Assembly (NCBI RefSeq): GCF_002549775.1
Contig: NZ_NMTR01000012.1
Coordinates: 62,001-126,000, forward strand
Direction of reading: 5' to 3'
Origin: Faecalibacterium langellae
Lineage (GTDB): Bacteria > Bacillota > Clostridia > Oscillospirales > Ruminococcaceae
DNA: 64,000 bases
Under the pieces are notes generated by a model, which was given only the letters and a program-made list of their open reading frames with translations, had not been told where the DNA came from and did no database searches. The position numbers and the translations under genes are program-made. Of this stretch, positions 1 to 8,100 are shown in pieces (the stretch's first letter is position 1; each line of letters begins with the position of its first letter).

Positions 1-143
1 ATTGTTCCGCTTCGCTCCACAAACGCGAACTTGTCGGGGCGGGGCCTCTCCATCTTGCCTTTGGCAAGACCGTTCGGTCGCTTAAAGTCCCCGCTGGGGA
101 CTTCATTGTTCCGCTGCGCTCCACAAACGCGAAGTTGTCGGGG
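1..143. repeat. 39-bp direct repeat pair with small palindromes
   Basis: Two 39-bp near-identical copies lie at 1-39 and 105-143 and differ at two positions. Between them are short perfect hairpins at 54-68 (CTTGCC/GGCAAG) and about 86-103 (AGTCCCC/GGGGACT). The first copy touches the window edge, so the array may continue upstream. No convincing gene lies in 1-334. Confidence 0.7.
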
Positions 144-334
144 ATGACGCGCCGGGAGTTTTTAGGGCTGTTCCCGGTGCGGGTGCCCTGCCCAGGCACT
201 GTGAAAAAAGCTGCCGTACCGGCGCAGCAGAACGGGAAATTTGCGCTGTTTGCGCCTTTTTGCCCGGGAACCCTTGCTTTTTGCGCAAAGTTGTGGTAAT
301 ATTATTCGGCGGTATTGTTTTGCCGCAGGAATAT

Positions 335-410
335 GCGCTCGTAGCTCAGCCGGTAGAGCATCTGACTTTTAATCAGAGGGCCAGGGATTCGAGTTCCCTC
401 GAGCGCACCA
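335..410 (+). tRNA. tRNA-Lys (anticodon TTT)
   Basis: A complete cloverleaf can be drawn. The acceptor stem GCGCTCG pairs with CGAGCGC, followed by discriminator A and an encoded CCA. The D arm GCTC/GAGC is present. The anticodon stem TCTGA/TCAGA carries the loop CTTTTAA, giving anticodon TTT for lysine. The T arm AGGGA/TCCCT carries the TTCGAGT loop. It is followed within a few bases by its own terminator, so it is a single-tRNA transcription unit. Confidence 0.97.
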
Positions 411-413
411 AAA

Positions 414-454
414 GGACGATAAATCGTTGAAAGAAACGGTTTGTCGTCTTTTTT
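414..454 (+). terminator. Rho-independent terminator of tRNA-Lys
   Basis: A 15-bp stem made of Watson-Crick and G-U pairs (414-428 with 435-449) closes a short loop and is followed by a T run, 4 nt after the tRNA CCA end. Nothing further is seen between here and the end of the nitroreductase gene at 575. Confidence 0.8.
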
Positions 455-574
455 GTTTTATGCGGGCTTTTTGGTTTGTACCTGTGATTTTTTCAAAAAA
501 TGCAGAGATCAGAGGGACAAAATTAGAAAAGCACAGACGGATTTGCTTCGCAAAGCAGACGTGTTTGGCGAAAA

Positions 575-1159
575 TCAGAACCGCAGTACCCGTGCGTTAT
601 TGCGGGGCTTTGCCTGCGGATGGGCGTCACCGGGGCGGGGGTAACCGAGAAGCAGCTGCATCACGGCGTAGTAATCGGTGCGGATGCCCCATTGCCGCAG
701 GATATCCTGCCCGTAGGGGGCAGCAAAGGCGGTCCAACCCTGGCCGATATAGCAGCTGCCCACGCCCAGCGCATCCGCCGCCAGCATCATGTTTTCGGCG
801 GCCACGGCGCAGTCCTCTGCCGCAAAGAGAAAATCTTTCGGGGCGAACAGGGTGATGACCGTGGGCGCATCGTAAAAAGCGTTGGTCAGCTTTGCGTCGT
901 CCACGATGCTGGGCTGCTCGCGGGAAACATAGCGCGTGGCGGTGGACATCCGAAAATAGGAATTGGCCCGCTTGATCTTGCCCAGCCGCTCGTTGACTTC
1001 CCGATTCTGGCTGACCGCAAAAATTACGCCCTGCCGTCCGCCTGCGCTGGGCGCATACAGCCCGGCCTGCAAAATTTTCTGGAGGGTTTCTTCTTCGATC
1101 TGGCGCGTATCGAACCGCCGGATGGAGCGGCGGTGGAGAATCGTCTGCAAAATATCCAT
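575..1159 (-). CDS. nitroreductase family protein
   Basis: A 194-aa FMN-dependent nitroreductase-like protein. The family reduces nitro groups, quinones or enoate-type substrates with NAD(P)H using bound FMN and acts as a cytosolic dimer. The N-terminal RRSIRRF (residues 10-16) is the usual phosphate-binding signature, followed by APSAGGRQ near residue 37, GVGSCYIGQG in the second half and a C-terminal MQLLLGYP. Length fits the short nitroreductase subfamily. It starts 1 nt after the stop of the radical SAM gene and so shares its transcript. The substrate cannot be told from sequence. Confidence 0.9.
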   Translation of the reverse strand: MDILQTILHRRSIRRFDTRQIEEETLQKILQAGLYAPSAGGRQGVIFAVSQNREVNERLGKIKRANSYFRMSTATRYVSREQPSIVDDAKLTNAFYDAPTVITLFAPKDFLFAAEDCAVAAENMMLAADALGVGSCYIGQGWTAFAAPYGQDILRQWGIRTDYYAVMQLLLGYPRPGDAHPQAKPRNNARVLRF

Positions 1160-1160
1160 A

Positions 1161-2231
1161 TTAAATTACCTCCTTCCAGCACTGCGGGTCGGCGGCGTAG
1201 AAGTCGCCGCTCTTGCCGCTGGCTACAGCCGGGCAGCCCCGGCAGAAGGCCAGCAGTTCACACTTGGAGCATTTGGCAAAGCGGGCGTAGTCCCGGTACT
1301 GCTCCATCTGGCAGACCCACACATCGGCCAGCCGATCCTCGAACACATTGCCCACCCTGCTGTTCTGCACCCGGCGGCAGGCATACACATCGCCCGTGGG
1401 CAAGATGGTCAGATGGCAGTTGCCGCAGTTGCAGCCGCCATAGATCATGCCGTCCTCGTAGACTCCATCCAGCGTGAATGCCCCCGTCTCGTACTCGTAC
1501 AGCGTCCAGAGGTGGTCTTTCTTGTTGAAATAGGTGGTGCATCCGGCGGCTTCATATTCCTTGAACTTTTTATCGCAGTCGGCCAGAAGCTGGCGGTAGC
1601 GCAGGGGCGCGATGCCGGTGTCCTTCTCCCCGCTGGTGGGGCAGTAGCGGGCAAAGGCGAATACGTTCGCGCCTGCGGCCACCACCGCGTCAATGATGCC
1701 GGGCACTTCGTCGATGTTCTTGCCGGAAACCGTGGTCATGACCACCGAGCGGATGCCCGCCCGGTTGATGCAGCCGATCTTCTCCAAGGTCGTGTCAAAG
1801 CTGCCCGGCTTGCGGAACTAGTCGTGGGTCTCGCGCAGGCCGTCAATGGACAGCTGGTACTTCTCGCAGCCGTAGTTCTTCAGCCGCTGGCAGACGGCAT
1901 CGTTCAGGTGGAACGGATTGCCCAGAATCGTGAAGGGGATGCTGTGTGTTTTGAGCAGCTCCAGCAGCTGCCAGAAATCCGGGTGCAGGATCGGGTCACC
2001 GCCCGTGATATAGAAATAGGGCAGACGGTCATGCACCGCGCAGAAATCCAGACAGTTATAGAAGGTCTCCTGCACCTCGGCCCAGCTCATGGAATCCAGA
2101 TGCTTGCAGGTGTTTTCAGAGAAGATGTAGCAGTGCCGCAGGCGGATGCGGCAGGGGTCTTCTTTGCCCAGCCGAACAGATTGGAAAGTGCCATAAGATG
2201 TTGCCTCCGTAAATTGTTTTGCGGACTTCAT
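1161..2231 (-). pseudogene. radical SAM/SPASM protein, interrupted by in-frame TAG
   Basis: One reading frame of 357 codons is broken by a TAG at 1820-1818 (codon 138), right after the DGLRETHD stretch and before FRKPGSF. The product would be a radical SAM enzyme (residues about 20-140) with a C-terminal SPASM-like Cys-rich domain (CNCGNC, then CSKCELLAFCRGC), a class that modifies peptides or proteins. The cluster motif that should read CxxxCxxC is CRIRLRHC, so the middle cysteine is leucine and a normal 4Fe-4S site could not form. The TITGG-type stretch (ITGGDPILHP) is kept. A nonsense codon plus loss of a cluster ligand argue for decay rather than sequencing error. The nitroreductase follows 1 nt later. 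No precursor peptide gene was seen nearby. Confidence 0.85.
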
Positions 2232-2244
2232 TGTCCGTGCTTTT

Positions 2245-2344
2245 AGTATAATTCGGCGGTGTACGGATGAAAAGTACGCACCTTTTTATTACCGGGTCAC
2301 CTTTTTGTAACTGTCTTGCGCGTTCGGGAAAGGATGGTTATAAT
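2245..2344. promoter_or_regulatory. divergent promoters and operators between radical SAM and HxlR genes
   Basis: Plus strand: TTGCGC (2316-2321), 17 bp, TATAAT (2339-2344) drives the HxlR gene. Minus strand: TATACT (complement of 2245-2250) drives the radical SAM gene. Between them lie a GTAC-N9-GTAC dyad (about 2261-2277) and two direct copies of a CACCTTTTT-TAC-like element, the kind of spacing typical of HxlR-family operators. Confidence 0.6.
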
Positions 2345-2396
2345 ATGCATATAACATTCTTTTGGAAACTGATATCACGCCTATGGAGGTGCCCCT

Positions 2397-2747
2397 ATGA
2401 AAACCAAAGAAGAACTGCCTGCCTGCCCGGTGGCGACCACCGTTTCCCTCATCGGCAGCAAGTGAAAGCTGCTCATCATGCGGAACCTGCTGGCGCGGCC
2501 CTGGCGGTTCAATGAACTTCGCAAAGACTTGGATGGCATCAGCCAGAAGGTGCTGACCGACAGTCTGCGCTCCATGGAAGCGGACGGCCTTGTGGTGCGC
2601 ACGGTCTATGCAGAGGTGCCGCCCCGGGTGGAGTACGCCCTCAGTCCGCTGGGAGAATCCATGAAGCCCATCATCAAGTCGATGGAGACCTGGGGCCTGG
2701 CCTACAAGAGCGGCACGCTGCCCGGAACAGCAGAGGAACCGGCATAA
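2397..2747 (+). pseudogene. HxlR-family winged-helix regulator with in-frame TGA
   Basis: The gene starts at ATG 2397 behind GGAGG and runs 117 codons, but codon 23 is TGA (2463-2465). The reading around it is LIGSK-stop-KLLIMRNLL. In HxlR/YodB/HypR regulators this position is the strongly conserved tryptophan of a GKWKLLIL-type motif, so TGG to TGA is the simplest explanation. The rest of the wHTH (residues 24-100, with FNELRKDLDGISQKVL and a wing) is intact, and the N-terminal Cys (ACPV) that some members use as a redox switch is present. It probably regulated the divergent radical SAM/nitroreductase unit. Restart at the downstream ATG 2478 would remove the first helix. Confidence 0.85.
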
Positions 2748-2768
2748 AACCGGAAAGGATAAAACGCA

Positions 2769-2817
2769 GAACACCCGTTCACCTGTGGCATCTCCACGGT
2801 GAGCGGGTGTTCGTTTG
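2769..2817. terminator. bidirectional terminator
   Basis: A 15-bp stem, GAACACCCG-TTCACC with GGTGAGCGGGTGTTC (one G-T pair), lies between the convergent HxlR remnant and flavoprotein gene. Short T-rich sequence follows on the plus strand and A-rich sequence precedes it. Confidence 0.65.
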
Positions 2818-2836
2818 TCTGCATGGGATAAGCGGC

Positions 2837-4123
2837 TCAGCGGCTGCGCTTTTTGCGGGGGTCCCGGCCGTGCTGGGGCGGTCTGTTCCCTGCGGCCGCG
2901 CAGCGGCCTGCCGCCTGCCCGGCGGCGATGCCGCTGCCGAAGGCCCAGTGCAGGTTGAAGCCGCCGCAGCTGCCGGTGCAGTCCAGCGTTTCGCCCACGA
3001 AGTAAAGGCCGGGGCAGCCCTTGAACTGGAAGTGCGTGTCCACCTCCCGCAGGGCAAGGCCGCCGCCGGTCACCTGGGCCTGCTTCCAGCCGCAGGGGGT
3101 GAGCCCCTCAAACCGCCAGTGTTTGGCGGTGCGGGCCAGCTTCTGCCACTGGCCCGGGGTGAGGGCGGCTGTGTCCGGCAGGGCGGCGGCGGACCACAGC
3201 GCCCGGCCCAGCTTTGGGTTCAGCAGGCCCAGCCAGAAGTCGGCCGGGCGCTCCCCTGCCGCCTGCCGGGCGTGAGCGGCCAGCAGCCCGGCGAGGGCCG
3301 CTTCGTCCAGCGCCGGGAACAGGTCCAGCTCCACGGCGGGGGCTTTCGGCCCGCGGCCCGGGGCCAGCAGGCCGGACAGCTGCATGATGCAGATGCCGGA
3401 AAGCCCGTAGTCGGTGAACTGCACTTCGCCCGTCTCCACGGCCAGCACATGGGTGCCGTCCAGCAGGGAAGCCGCCGCTTTGGCGCGGATGCCGGCCAGC
3501 GCTTTGTCCGGCTTTGCGCACTGCAGGGCGGTCAGGCAGGGGTAAAGCGGTTCCACCCGGCCGCCGCACTGCCCGGCGAACCGGGGGCCGAAGCCGTCGG
3601 TGCCGAACTGCGGCCCGGCTGCGCCGCCCATGGCGCAGATGACGGCGTCGGCCCGCAGGGTCTCGGCGGTGCCCTCGGCGTTCTGGAACTGCACCGCGTA
3701 GCCGCTCCGGCTCTGGGCCAGGGTGCTCACGGTGCAGCCGGTGCGCAGCTGCACCCGGCGGCGCGCCAGATGGTGTTCCAGCAGGGCCAGCACATCCGCT
3801 GCCTGGTTGGAGTAAGGGTACACTCGGCCCGCTTCGTCGGTGCGGGTGTACAGGCCGTGGGCGGCCAGCCAGCCCAGCGGGTCGGCGGCGTTCACGGCCT
3901 GCAGCAGCGGGCGCAGTGCGGCGGGGTCGGCCGTGAAGTATTTCTCCGGCGCGATGCCGGTGTTGTCCAGGTTACAGCGGCCGTTGCCGGTGGCCAGCAG
4001 CTTTTTGCCCGGCTTCGGGCTGCGTTCCAGCACGGTCACCTGCGCGGAGGGTGCAGCTTCGGCCGCCGCCAGCGCGGCGGTCAGCCCGGCGGCACCGCCG
4101 CCCAGAATGAGGATGTGTGCCAT
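2837..4123 (-). CDS. NAD(P)/FAD-dependent oxidoreductase, HI0933/BaiN family
   Basis: A 428-aa flavoprotein. The N-terminal Rossmann motif GGGAAGLTAAL (residues 8-18) binds FAD and is followed by the family-specific GKKLLATGNGRCNL. A C-terminal FVGETLDCTGSCGGFN-type block closes the FAD site. Members are poorly characterised; some act in bile-acid dehydroxylation (BaiN), most have no known substrate. Length and motif order match full-size members. The C-terminal tail is Arg/Lys-rich. It appears to be monocistronic. Confidence 0.9.
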   Translation of the reverse strand: MAHILILGGGAAGLTAALAAAEAAPSAQVTVLERSPKPGKKLLATGNGRCNLDNTGIAPEKYFTADPAALRPLLQAVNAADPLGWLAAHGLYTRTDEAGRVYPYSNQAADVLALLEHHLARRRVQLRTGCTVSTLAQSRSGYAVQFQNAEGTAETLRADAVICAMGGAAGPQFGTDGFGPRFAGQCGGRVEPLYPCLTALQCAKPDKALAGIRAKAAASLLDGTHVLAVETGEVQFTDYGLSGICIMQLSGLLAPGRGPKAPAVELDLFPALDEAALAGLLAAHARQAAGERPADFWLGLLNPKLGRALWSAAALPDTAALTPGQWQKLARTAKHWRFEGLTPCGWKQAQVTGGGLALREVDTHFQFKGCPGLYFVGETLDCTGSCGGFNLHWAFGSGIAAGQAAGRCAAAGNRPPQHGRDPRKKRSR

Positions 4124-4220
4124 GCGGGCACCTGCCTTTCCTGCAAAAATCTGCTTTCATTGTAGCAGAACCGGGGCCAAAACACAACGAACCGGGCCTT
4201 TTTTGCCGGCTGCAACCGCT

Positions 4221-4276
4221 GGTTGACAGATTTCCAAGCGCAAATGGTAGTTGTCAACCGCAGAATGTGGTATGCT
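4221..4276 (+). promoter_or_regulatory. dyad operator and extended -10 upstream of XRE regulator
   Basis: GGTTGACA (4221-4228) and its inverted copy TGTCAACC (4252-4259) flank a 23-bp centre. A TGG-TATGCT extended -10-like element lies at 4268-4276. The symmetric site fits an autoregulatory operator for the XRE protein encoded 58 bp downstream. This is an inference from position and symmetry. Confidence 0.45.
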
Positions 4277-4333
4277 GGGGGCAGAAAAACAGCTGTGATT
4301 TCGTACGAGTGCCCATACAAAAAGGAGAAGACC

Positions 4334-5323
4334 ATGATTTTAGCGGAAAAGATCGCCCAGCTGCGCAAACAGAAAGGCTGGAGCCAGGAAGAACTGGCGA
4401 ACCGCCTGCAGGTGTCCCGGCAGGCCGTGTCCAAGTGGGAGGGCGGCGCGTCCATCCCGGACCTGGACAAAATCTTAAAGCTCAGCGCGCTGTTTGAGGT
4501 GACCACCGATTACTTATTGAAGGATACTCTCGAAGCGCCCGATGCGGCCCCGGCGGCGGTGCTGCCTGCACCGGAGGCGGAACCCCTGCGCACGGTGACG
4601 CTGGAAGAAGCGAACGACTACCTGAGCCTTGTGCAGGCCGCCTGCGGGCGCATTGCGGCGGGCGTGGGCCTGTGCATCCTCTGCCCCATCGCCTTGCTGC
4701 TGCTTGGTGCCTGGGCGGACGGCACCCCGCGCGAGGGCTTTGCGGCCGGTGCCGGGATGATCACTCTGCTGGTGCTGGTGGCGCTGGGCCTGCTGCTCAT
4801 CCTCCCGGCGGCAATGCAGCTGGAAAGCTATGACTATCTGGAAAAAGAAGTGTTCCAGCTGGGCTACGGGGTGGCCGGGATCGTGGAAAAACAGAAAAAG
4901 GAATGCGGCCCGCACCTTCTGCGGCAAAGCACCTGGGGCGTGGTGGGCTGTGTGCTGTCGGTGGTGCCGCTGATGGCGGCGGTGATGCTGGACGGCTCCG
5001 ACTTCTGGATGGCGGCAGCGGTGTGCCTGCTGCTGGCCATCGTGGCGATCTCGGTGCAGCCGCTGATCCGGGCCGGGATGCAGAAGGAAGCGCTGGATAA
5101 GCTGCTGCAGACCGGGGACTACACCGTGGAGAGCAAGCGGGTGACCCGCCGGGTGGGCTGGTTTGCCGGGGCCTACTGGTGCGGCGTGACGGCGGTGTAC
5201 CTGGGTGTGAGCTTCCGCCACGACAGCTGGAACACCAGCTGGTGGATCTGGGCCGTGGCGGGGGTGCTGTTCGCGGCCGTGTGGCTGGCGGTGCGCGCCT
5301 GGGCGGGCCGGAGCGAAGAATGA
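4334..5323 (+). CDS. XRE-family regulator with membrane domain
   Basis: The start is ATG 4334 behind AAAGGAG; upstream in-frame ATGs lack a ribosome site. The product is 329 aa. Residues 1-60 are a Cro/C1 helix-turn-helix ([34 protein letters not shown] would span it) followed by the usual linker to a DYLLKD tail. From about residue 100 there are at least four hydrophobic segments, so the DNA-binding head is tethered to the membrane. Such regulators are common in gut Firmicutes and their signals are unknown. It sits alone between a divergent flavoprotein gene and spoVT. Confidence 0.85.
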   Translation: MILAEKIAQLRKQKGWSQEELANRLQVSRQAVSKWEGGASIPDLDKILKLSALFEVTTDYLLKDTLEAPDAAPAAVLPAPEAEPLRTVTLEEANDYLSLVQAACGRIAAGVGLCILCPIALLLLGAWADGTPREGFAAGAGMITLLVLVALGLLLILPAAMQLESYDYLEKEVFQLGYGVAGIVEKQKKECGPHLLRQSTWGVVGCVLSVVPLMAAVMLDGSDFWMAAAVCLLLAIVAISVQPLIRAGMQKEALDKLLQTGDYTVESKRVTRRVGWFAGAYWCGVTAVYLGVSFRHDSWNTSWWIWAVAGVLFAAVWLAVRAWAGRSEE

Positions 5324-5423
5324 GCTCCCCCGGGGCGCAGCGGCGGCAGGTATAAATTTCCCGTTCTGACAGATACTAACTGTATCGCCACAAACAAGGA
5401 AACAGAACGGAGGAGACCAAAGC

Positions 5424-5966
5424 ATGAAAGCAACAGGTATCGTGCGCCGCATCGACGAGCTGGGCCGGGTGGTGATCCCCAAGGAGATCCGCCGCACCCA
5501 GCGCATCCGCCGGGGCGACCCGCTGGAAATTTTCACCACCGGCGACGGCGAGGTGATCTTTAAAAAGTATTCGCCCGTGGGCGAGATGAACGGCGTGGCG
5601 GCGCAGTACGTTGAAGTGCTGAACCGCAGCTTTGCGCTGACCGCCTTCGTGGCCGACCGGGACCGCATCCTCGCGGTCAGCGGCACCGGACGGCGGGAGC
5701 TTGCCGACCGCAGCATCAGCCTGCCGCTGGAAAAGCTCATGGACGCCCGCAAGCCCTACCAGAACGAGGGCCGCGCCGACCACGCCGTGCTGCCCTGCGA
5801 GGGCTCGCCCCGGGTGCTGCTGTGTGCAGTGCCCATCATCGCGGCGGGAGATGTGACCGGGGCGGTGGGCCTGCTCACCGAGGACCGCACCGCTGTGCCG
5901 GACGATGCCCAGCGCAAGGCGTTGAGCGTGGCGGCGGCTTTTCTGGCAAAGCAGATGGAGGAGTAA
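5424..5966 (+). CDS. spoVT: stage V sporulation protein T
   Basis: A 180-aa AbrB-type regulator. Residues 1-50 are the swapped-hairpin AbrB DNA-binding domain (MKATGIVRRIDELGRVVIPK, then RRTQRIRRGDPLEIF), nearly identical in pattern to Bacillus SpoVT. Residues 55-180 form the GAF-like sensor domain. SpoVT is a forespore regulator acting with SigG in spore formers. Start ATG 5424 follows GGAGG. Its presence with gpr, spoVA and spoIIP in this window indicates a sporulation programme or its remains. Confidence 0.93.
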   Translation: MKATGIVRRIDELGRVVIPKEIRRTQRIRRGDPLEIFTTGDGEVIFKKYSPVGEMNGVAAQYVEVLNRSFALTAFVADRDRILAVSGTGRRELADRSISLPLEKLMDARKPYQNEGRADHAVLPCEGSPRVLLCAVPIIAAGDVTGAVGLLTEDRTAVPDDAQRKALSVAAAFLAKQMEE

Positions 5967-6005
5967 GGCAGGACAAACGCATTTTCACGAGAGGGTTTTA
6001 CCTGC

Positions 6006-6050
6006 AAAAACACCGCCGCCCGGCCTGTGGAAGCAAGCCGGGCGGCGGTG
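6006..6050 (-). terminator. terminator of the secreted repeat protein gene
   Basis: A 14-bp perfect GC-rich stem (6011-6024 with 6037-6050) is followed on the minus strand by five Ts (6010-6006), 28 bp past the stop codon of the gene that ends at 6078. Confidence 0.85.
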
Positions 6051-6077
6051 TACATGAAAGGATGAATGAGAGAATGA

Positions 6078-7724
6078 TTATTTAATGGGCACGGGCAGCT
6101 TTTTCAGGCTGTTCCATGCGCGGATGATGCGGGCGTTGTACACCTTCATATCCGGGCCAAAGGTTTCGCCGTGGTCGGAGAGCAGACCCTGCTCTGCGCA
6201 CCAGCGGGCGGCTTTCTGCTGCTCGATAGCGTCAGCGGGGATATCGGTATACAGGGCGGTGCTTACGGGGTCGGGCTTACCGGCAGTCGTCCACAGGACG
6301 GTGGCCAGCTCCTGCCGGGTGGAGGGGATAAAGCCGTCCGGCAAAACATAGTGCAGGTACAGGGAAGAACCGCAGACATAGGTGACATAACCCAGACCTG
6401 CAGTGCCCAGCACGATGCCGAGCGCGGCTGCGCCGGAGGAGAACTCCGGGTCAAGCTCGCCGCCGGGTTCGCCCGGCGCGGGCTCCGCGGTCACCAGCAC
6501 GATGGACGCCGGGGAATGCACGTCAATGGCGTAGCTGCCGTCCGCGTTTGCCTGTACGCTATCCATAATGGATACGTCGCCTGCAAGGCAGTCGGTCAGT
6601 GGGGCAGCGGTCTTTACGGTAATGGTGTTGGGCTGCTCAGACGATCCGCTGGGGACATAAAGTTCGTTGTAGCCGTCAGACCAGCCTTTATTTACAAACA
6701 CTTGGAAGGGTCCGCCATTCTGATCGCTCACAGAGGTAAAGCTGACGCTGCCTTCCGGCACAGTGGGCTTACTTACAAAATAGCCGCCGGTGATCTGAAG
6801 ATTGGGCAGGCCGGTGTTGCTTATATCCACAGCTTTGGTAAACAGGCCGCCGCGGATGCTAAGCGTGCCGGAGTAACCTTCTGCGGCAGAAACCTTTCCG
6901 TCAAACAGGCCGTCGGTGATGATGGGGTAGCACGCACCAGCATTGAGCTTTATACCCTTTTTAAAGGTTCCACCCTCAATTGTGACCCCGTCGGGGGACT
7001 CGTTCATCTCGACAACTTCCTCAAAGGTGCCGCCGGAGATGGTTCGGAAGTTAGCCACCTTCCCTTGGAAGATACCGTCGGAGATGGTGTTGGAGTTGTT
7101 CACAGGCTGTTGGAAGGTACCGTTGGAGATGGTGCCCTGGTTGTCCACCTCCCTTTGGAAGGTACCGTTGGAGATAGTGCCCCAGTTGTTCACCTCCCCT
7201 TGGAAGGTGCCGCCGGAGATGGTTCGGAAGTTAGTCACCTTCCCTTGGAAGATGCCGTCGAAGATGGTGCCATAATTGATGGTTTCACAGCCGACGGTGC
7301 CGCGGACTAGCTCGGCGTTATCGTCAATGCGGAAAAGGCGTGCCTTCAATGCGCTTTCTGCCTCGGGCTCCGAGGAGGGCTGCAGGGCAAAAACGCCAGT
7401 GTCCAGCTGGCAACCGGAGGCAGCACTGTAGTACCAATTGCCAAAGTTACCCTCGCTTGCAGGCTTGCCAGCGGCGTTCAGCTGGATGGTAGTAATGCTT
7501 TCGGCGGTGCCGTTCTCTGCGTCCAGATCACGGCTGCTGCGGGTGGCGGCTTCCTCCTCGGTGCTGCGGGAGGCGTCTGCCTCCTGCACAAGGGGGACAG
7601 CCTTTTTCGCCGTGGTCTGGGCGGGTGCATCGAACACCGGGGCAGCTGCCAGTGCAGACACCGGCAGCAGGGACAGCAGCATACTGCCGGTCAGCAGGAT
7701 GCTTACAATGCGTTTTGCTTTCAT
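6078..7724 (-). CDS. secreted beta-helix repeat protein with C-terminal SLH-like domain
   Basis: The start is ATG 7724 behind AGGAG; longer in-frame extensions lack a ribosome site. The product is 548 aa with a Sec signal peptide (MKAKR, hydrophobic core, cut after VSALAAA). Residues about 150-245 hold six tandem 15-residue units of the form TISxGTFQGxVxNxG, which would stack as a right-handed beta helix. A looser repeat zone of the GGTF and GGLF type follows. Residues about 430-548 contain a hydrophobic stretch and then a degenerate S-layer-homology-like module (STRQELATVLW, YTDIP, KAARWCAEQGLL, FGPD). It is probably cell-wall attached and surface exposed. Function unknown. It has its own promoter and terminator. 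Confidence 0.85.
   Translation of the reverse strand: MKAKRIVSILLTGSMLLSLLPVSALAAAPVFDAPAQTTAKKAVPLVQEADASRSTEEEAATRSSRDLDAENGTAESITTIQLNAAGKPASEGNFGNWYYSAASGCQLDTGVFALQPSSEPEAESALKARLFRIDDNAELVRGTVGCETINYGTIFDGIFQGKVTNFRTISGGTFQGEVNNWGTISNGTFQREVDNQGTISNGTFQQPVNNSNTISDGIFQGKVANFRTISGGTFEEVVEMNESPDGVTIEGGTFKKGIKLNAGACYPIITDGLFDGKVSAAEGYSGTLSIRGGLFTKAVDISNTGLPNLQITGGYFVSKPTVPEGSVSFTSVSDQNGGPFQVFVNKGWSDGYNELYVPSGSSEQPNTITVKTAAPLTDCLAGDVSIMDSVQANADGSYAIDVHSPASIVLVTAEPAPGEPGGELDPEFSSGAAALGIVLGTAGLGYVTYVCGSSLYLHYVLPDGFIPSTRQELATVLWTTAGKPDPVSTALYTDIPADAIEQQKAARWCAEQGLLSDHGETFGPDMKVYNARIIRAWNSLKKLPVPIK
6999..7268 (-). repeat. six tandem 45-bp coding repeats
   Basis: In-frame 45-bp units encode 15-aa repeats within the secreted protein. 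Units 1 and 5 are nearly identical, pointing to recent duplication, so copy number is likely to vary between strains. Confidence 0.85.
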
Positions 7725-7875
7725 TGTTTTCGCTCCTTTCGTGTGATTTTTGTACAGGAGTACCATTATTATAAATATACCACAAATTGGGTAAAAACAA
7801 AAGAAATTCTGCACGAATGGGGCTAAAACTGCACGAATTGCTGAAAAATGGGGGAAAGTAGTACCTATTAGGATA

Positions 7876-7928
7876 AAGCTCCCCCCTCGGGGGAGCTGGC
7901 ACGCCGTCAGGCGTGACTGAGAGGGTTC
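7876..7928. repeat. two-hairpin intergenic repeat element (copy 1)
   Basis: Stem AGCTCCCCC/GGGGGAGCT, then GGC, a second small stem ACGCC/GGCGT, then TGAGAGGG. Related copies are at 44047-44098, 51089-51147, 59839-59884 and 61112-61155. The 7725-8000 gap also contains two CTGCACGAAT direct repeats at about 7810 and 7829, upstream of the secreted-protein promoter. Confidence 0.65.
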
Positions 7929-8005
7929 AGCCCCGCCCCGCCTGAGAGGAACACACCCCCTTTATGACAGAATTATGAATCTTTATAAACATTTTTGCAA
8001 AGCCC

Positions 8006-8064
8006 TTGACAGCACCGGAAAATTGGCTATAATGGTCTTAGCACTCAGGAACAAGGAGTGCTAA
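8006..8064 (+). promoter_or_regulatory. heat-shock promoter with CIRCE operator
   Basis: TTGACA (8006-8011), 16 bp, TATAAT (8028-8033) is followed by a perfect CIRCE element, TTAGCACTC-N9-GAGTGCTAA, at 8038-8064. HrcA binds CIRCE, so the whole hrcA operon is under its own repressor. No other CIRCE copy was found in the window. Confidence 0.97.
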
Positions 8065-8100
8065 ACAAACGAAAGCGAACGCAAAAAGGAGGCAGGCGCT

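Noticed and set aside
103-288. A 61-codon minus-strand frame
   Set aside because: It overlaps the repeat pair, has no ribosome site and no recognisable protein pattern.
1818-2465. Reassignment of TGA or TAG as a sense codon
   Set aside because: All other genes in the window end normally at TGA, TAA or TAG, and only these two frames are interrupted.
6999-7268. Regular 45-bp repeats resembling a CRISPR array
   Set aside because: They are contiguous, in frame, without unique spacers, and encode 15-residue protein repeats.
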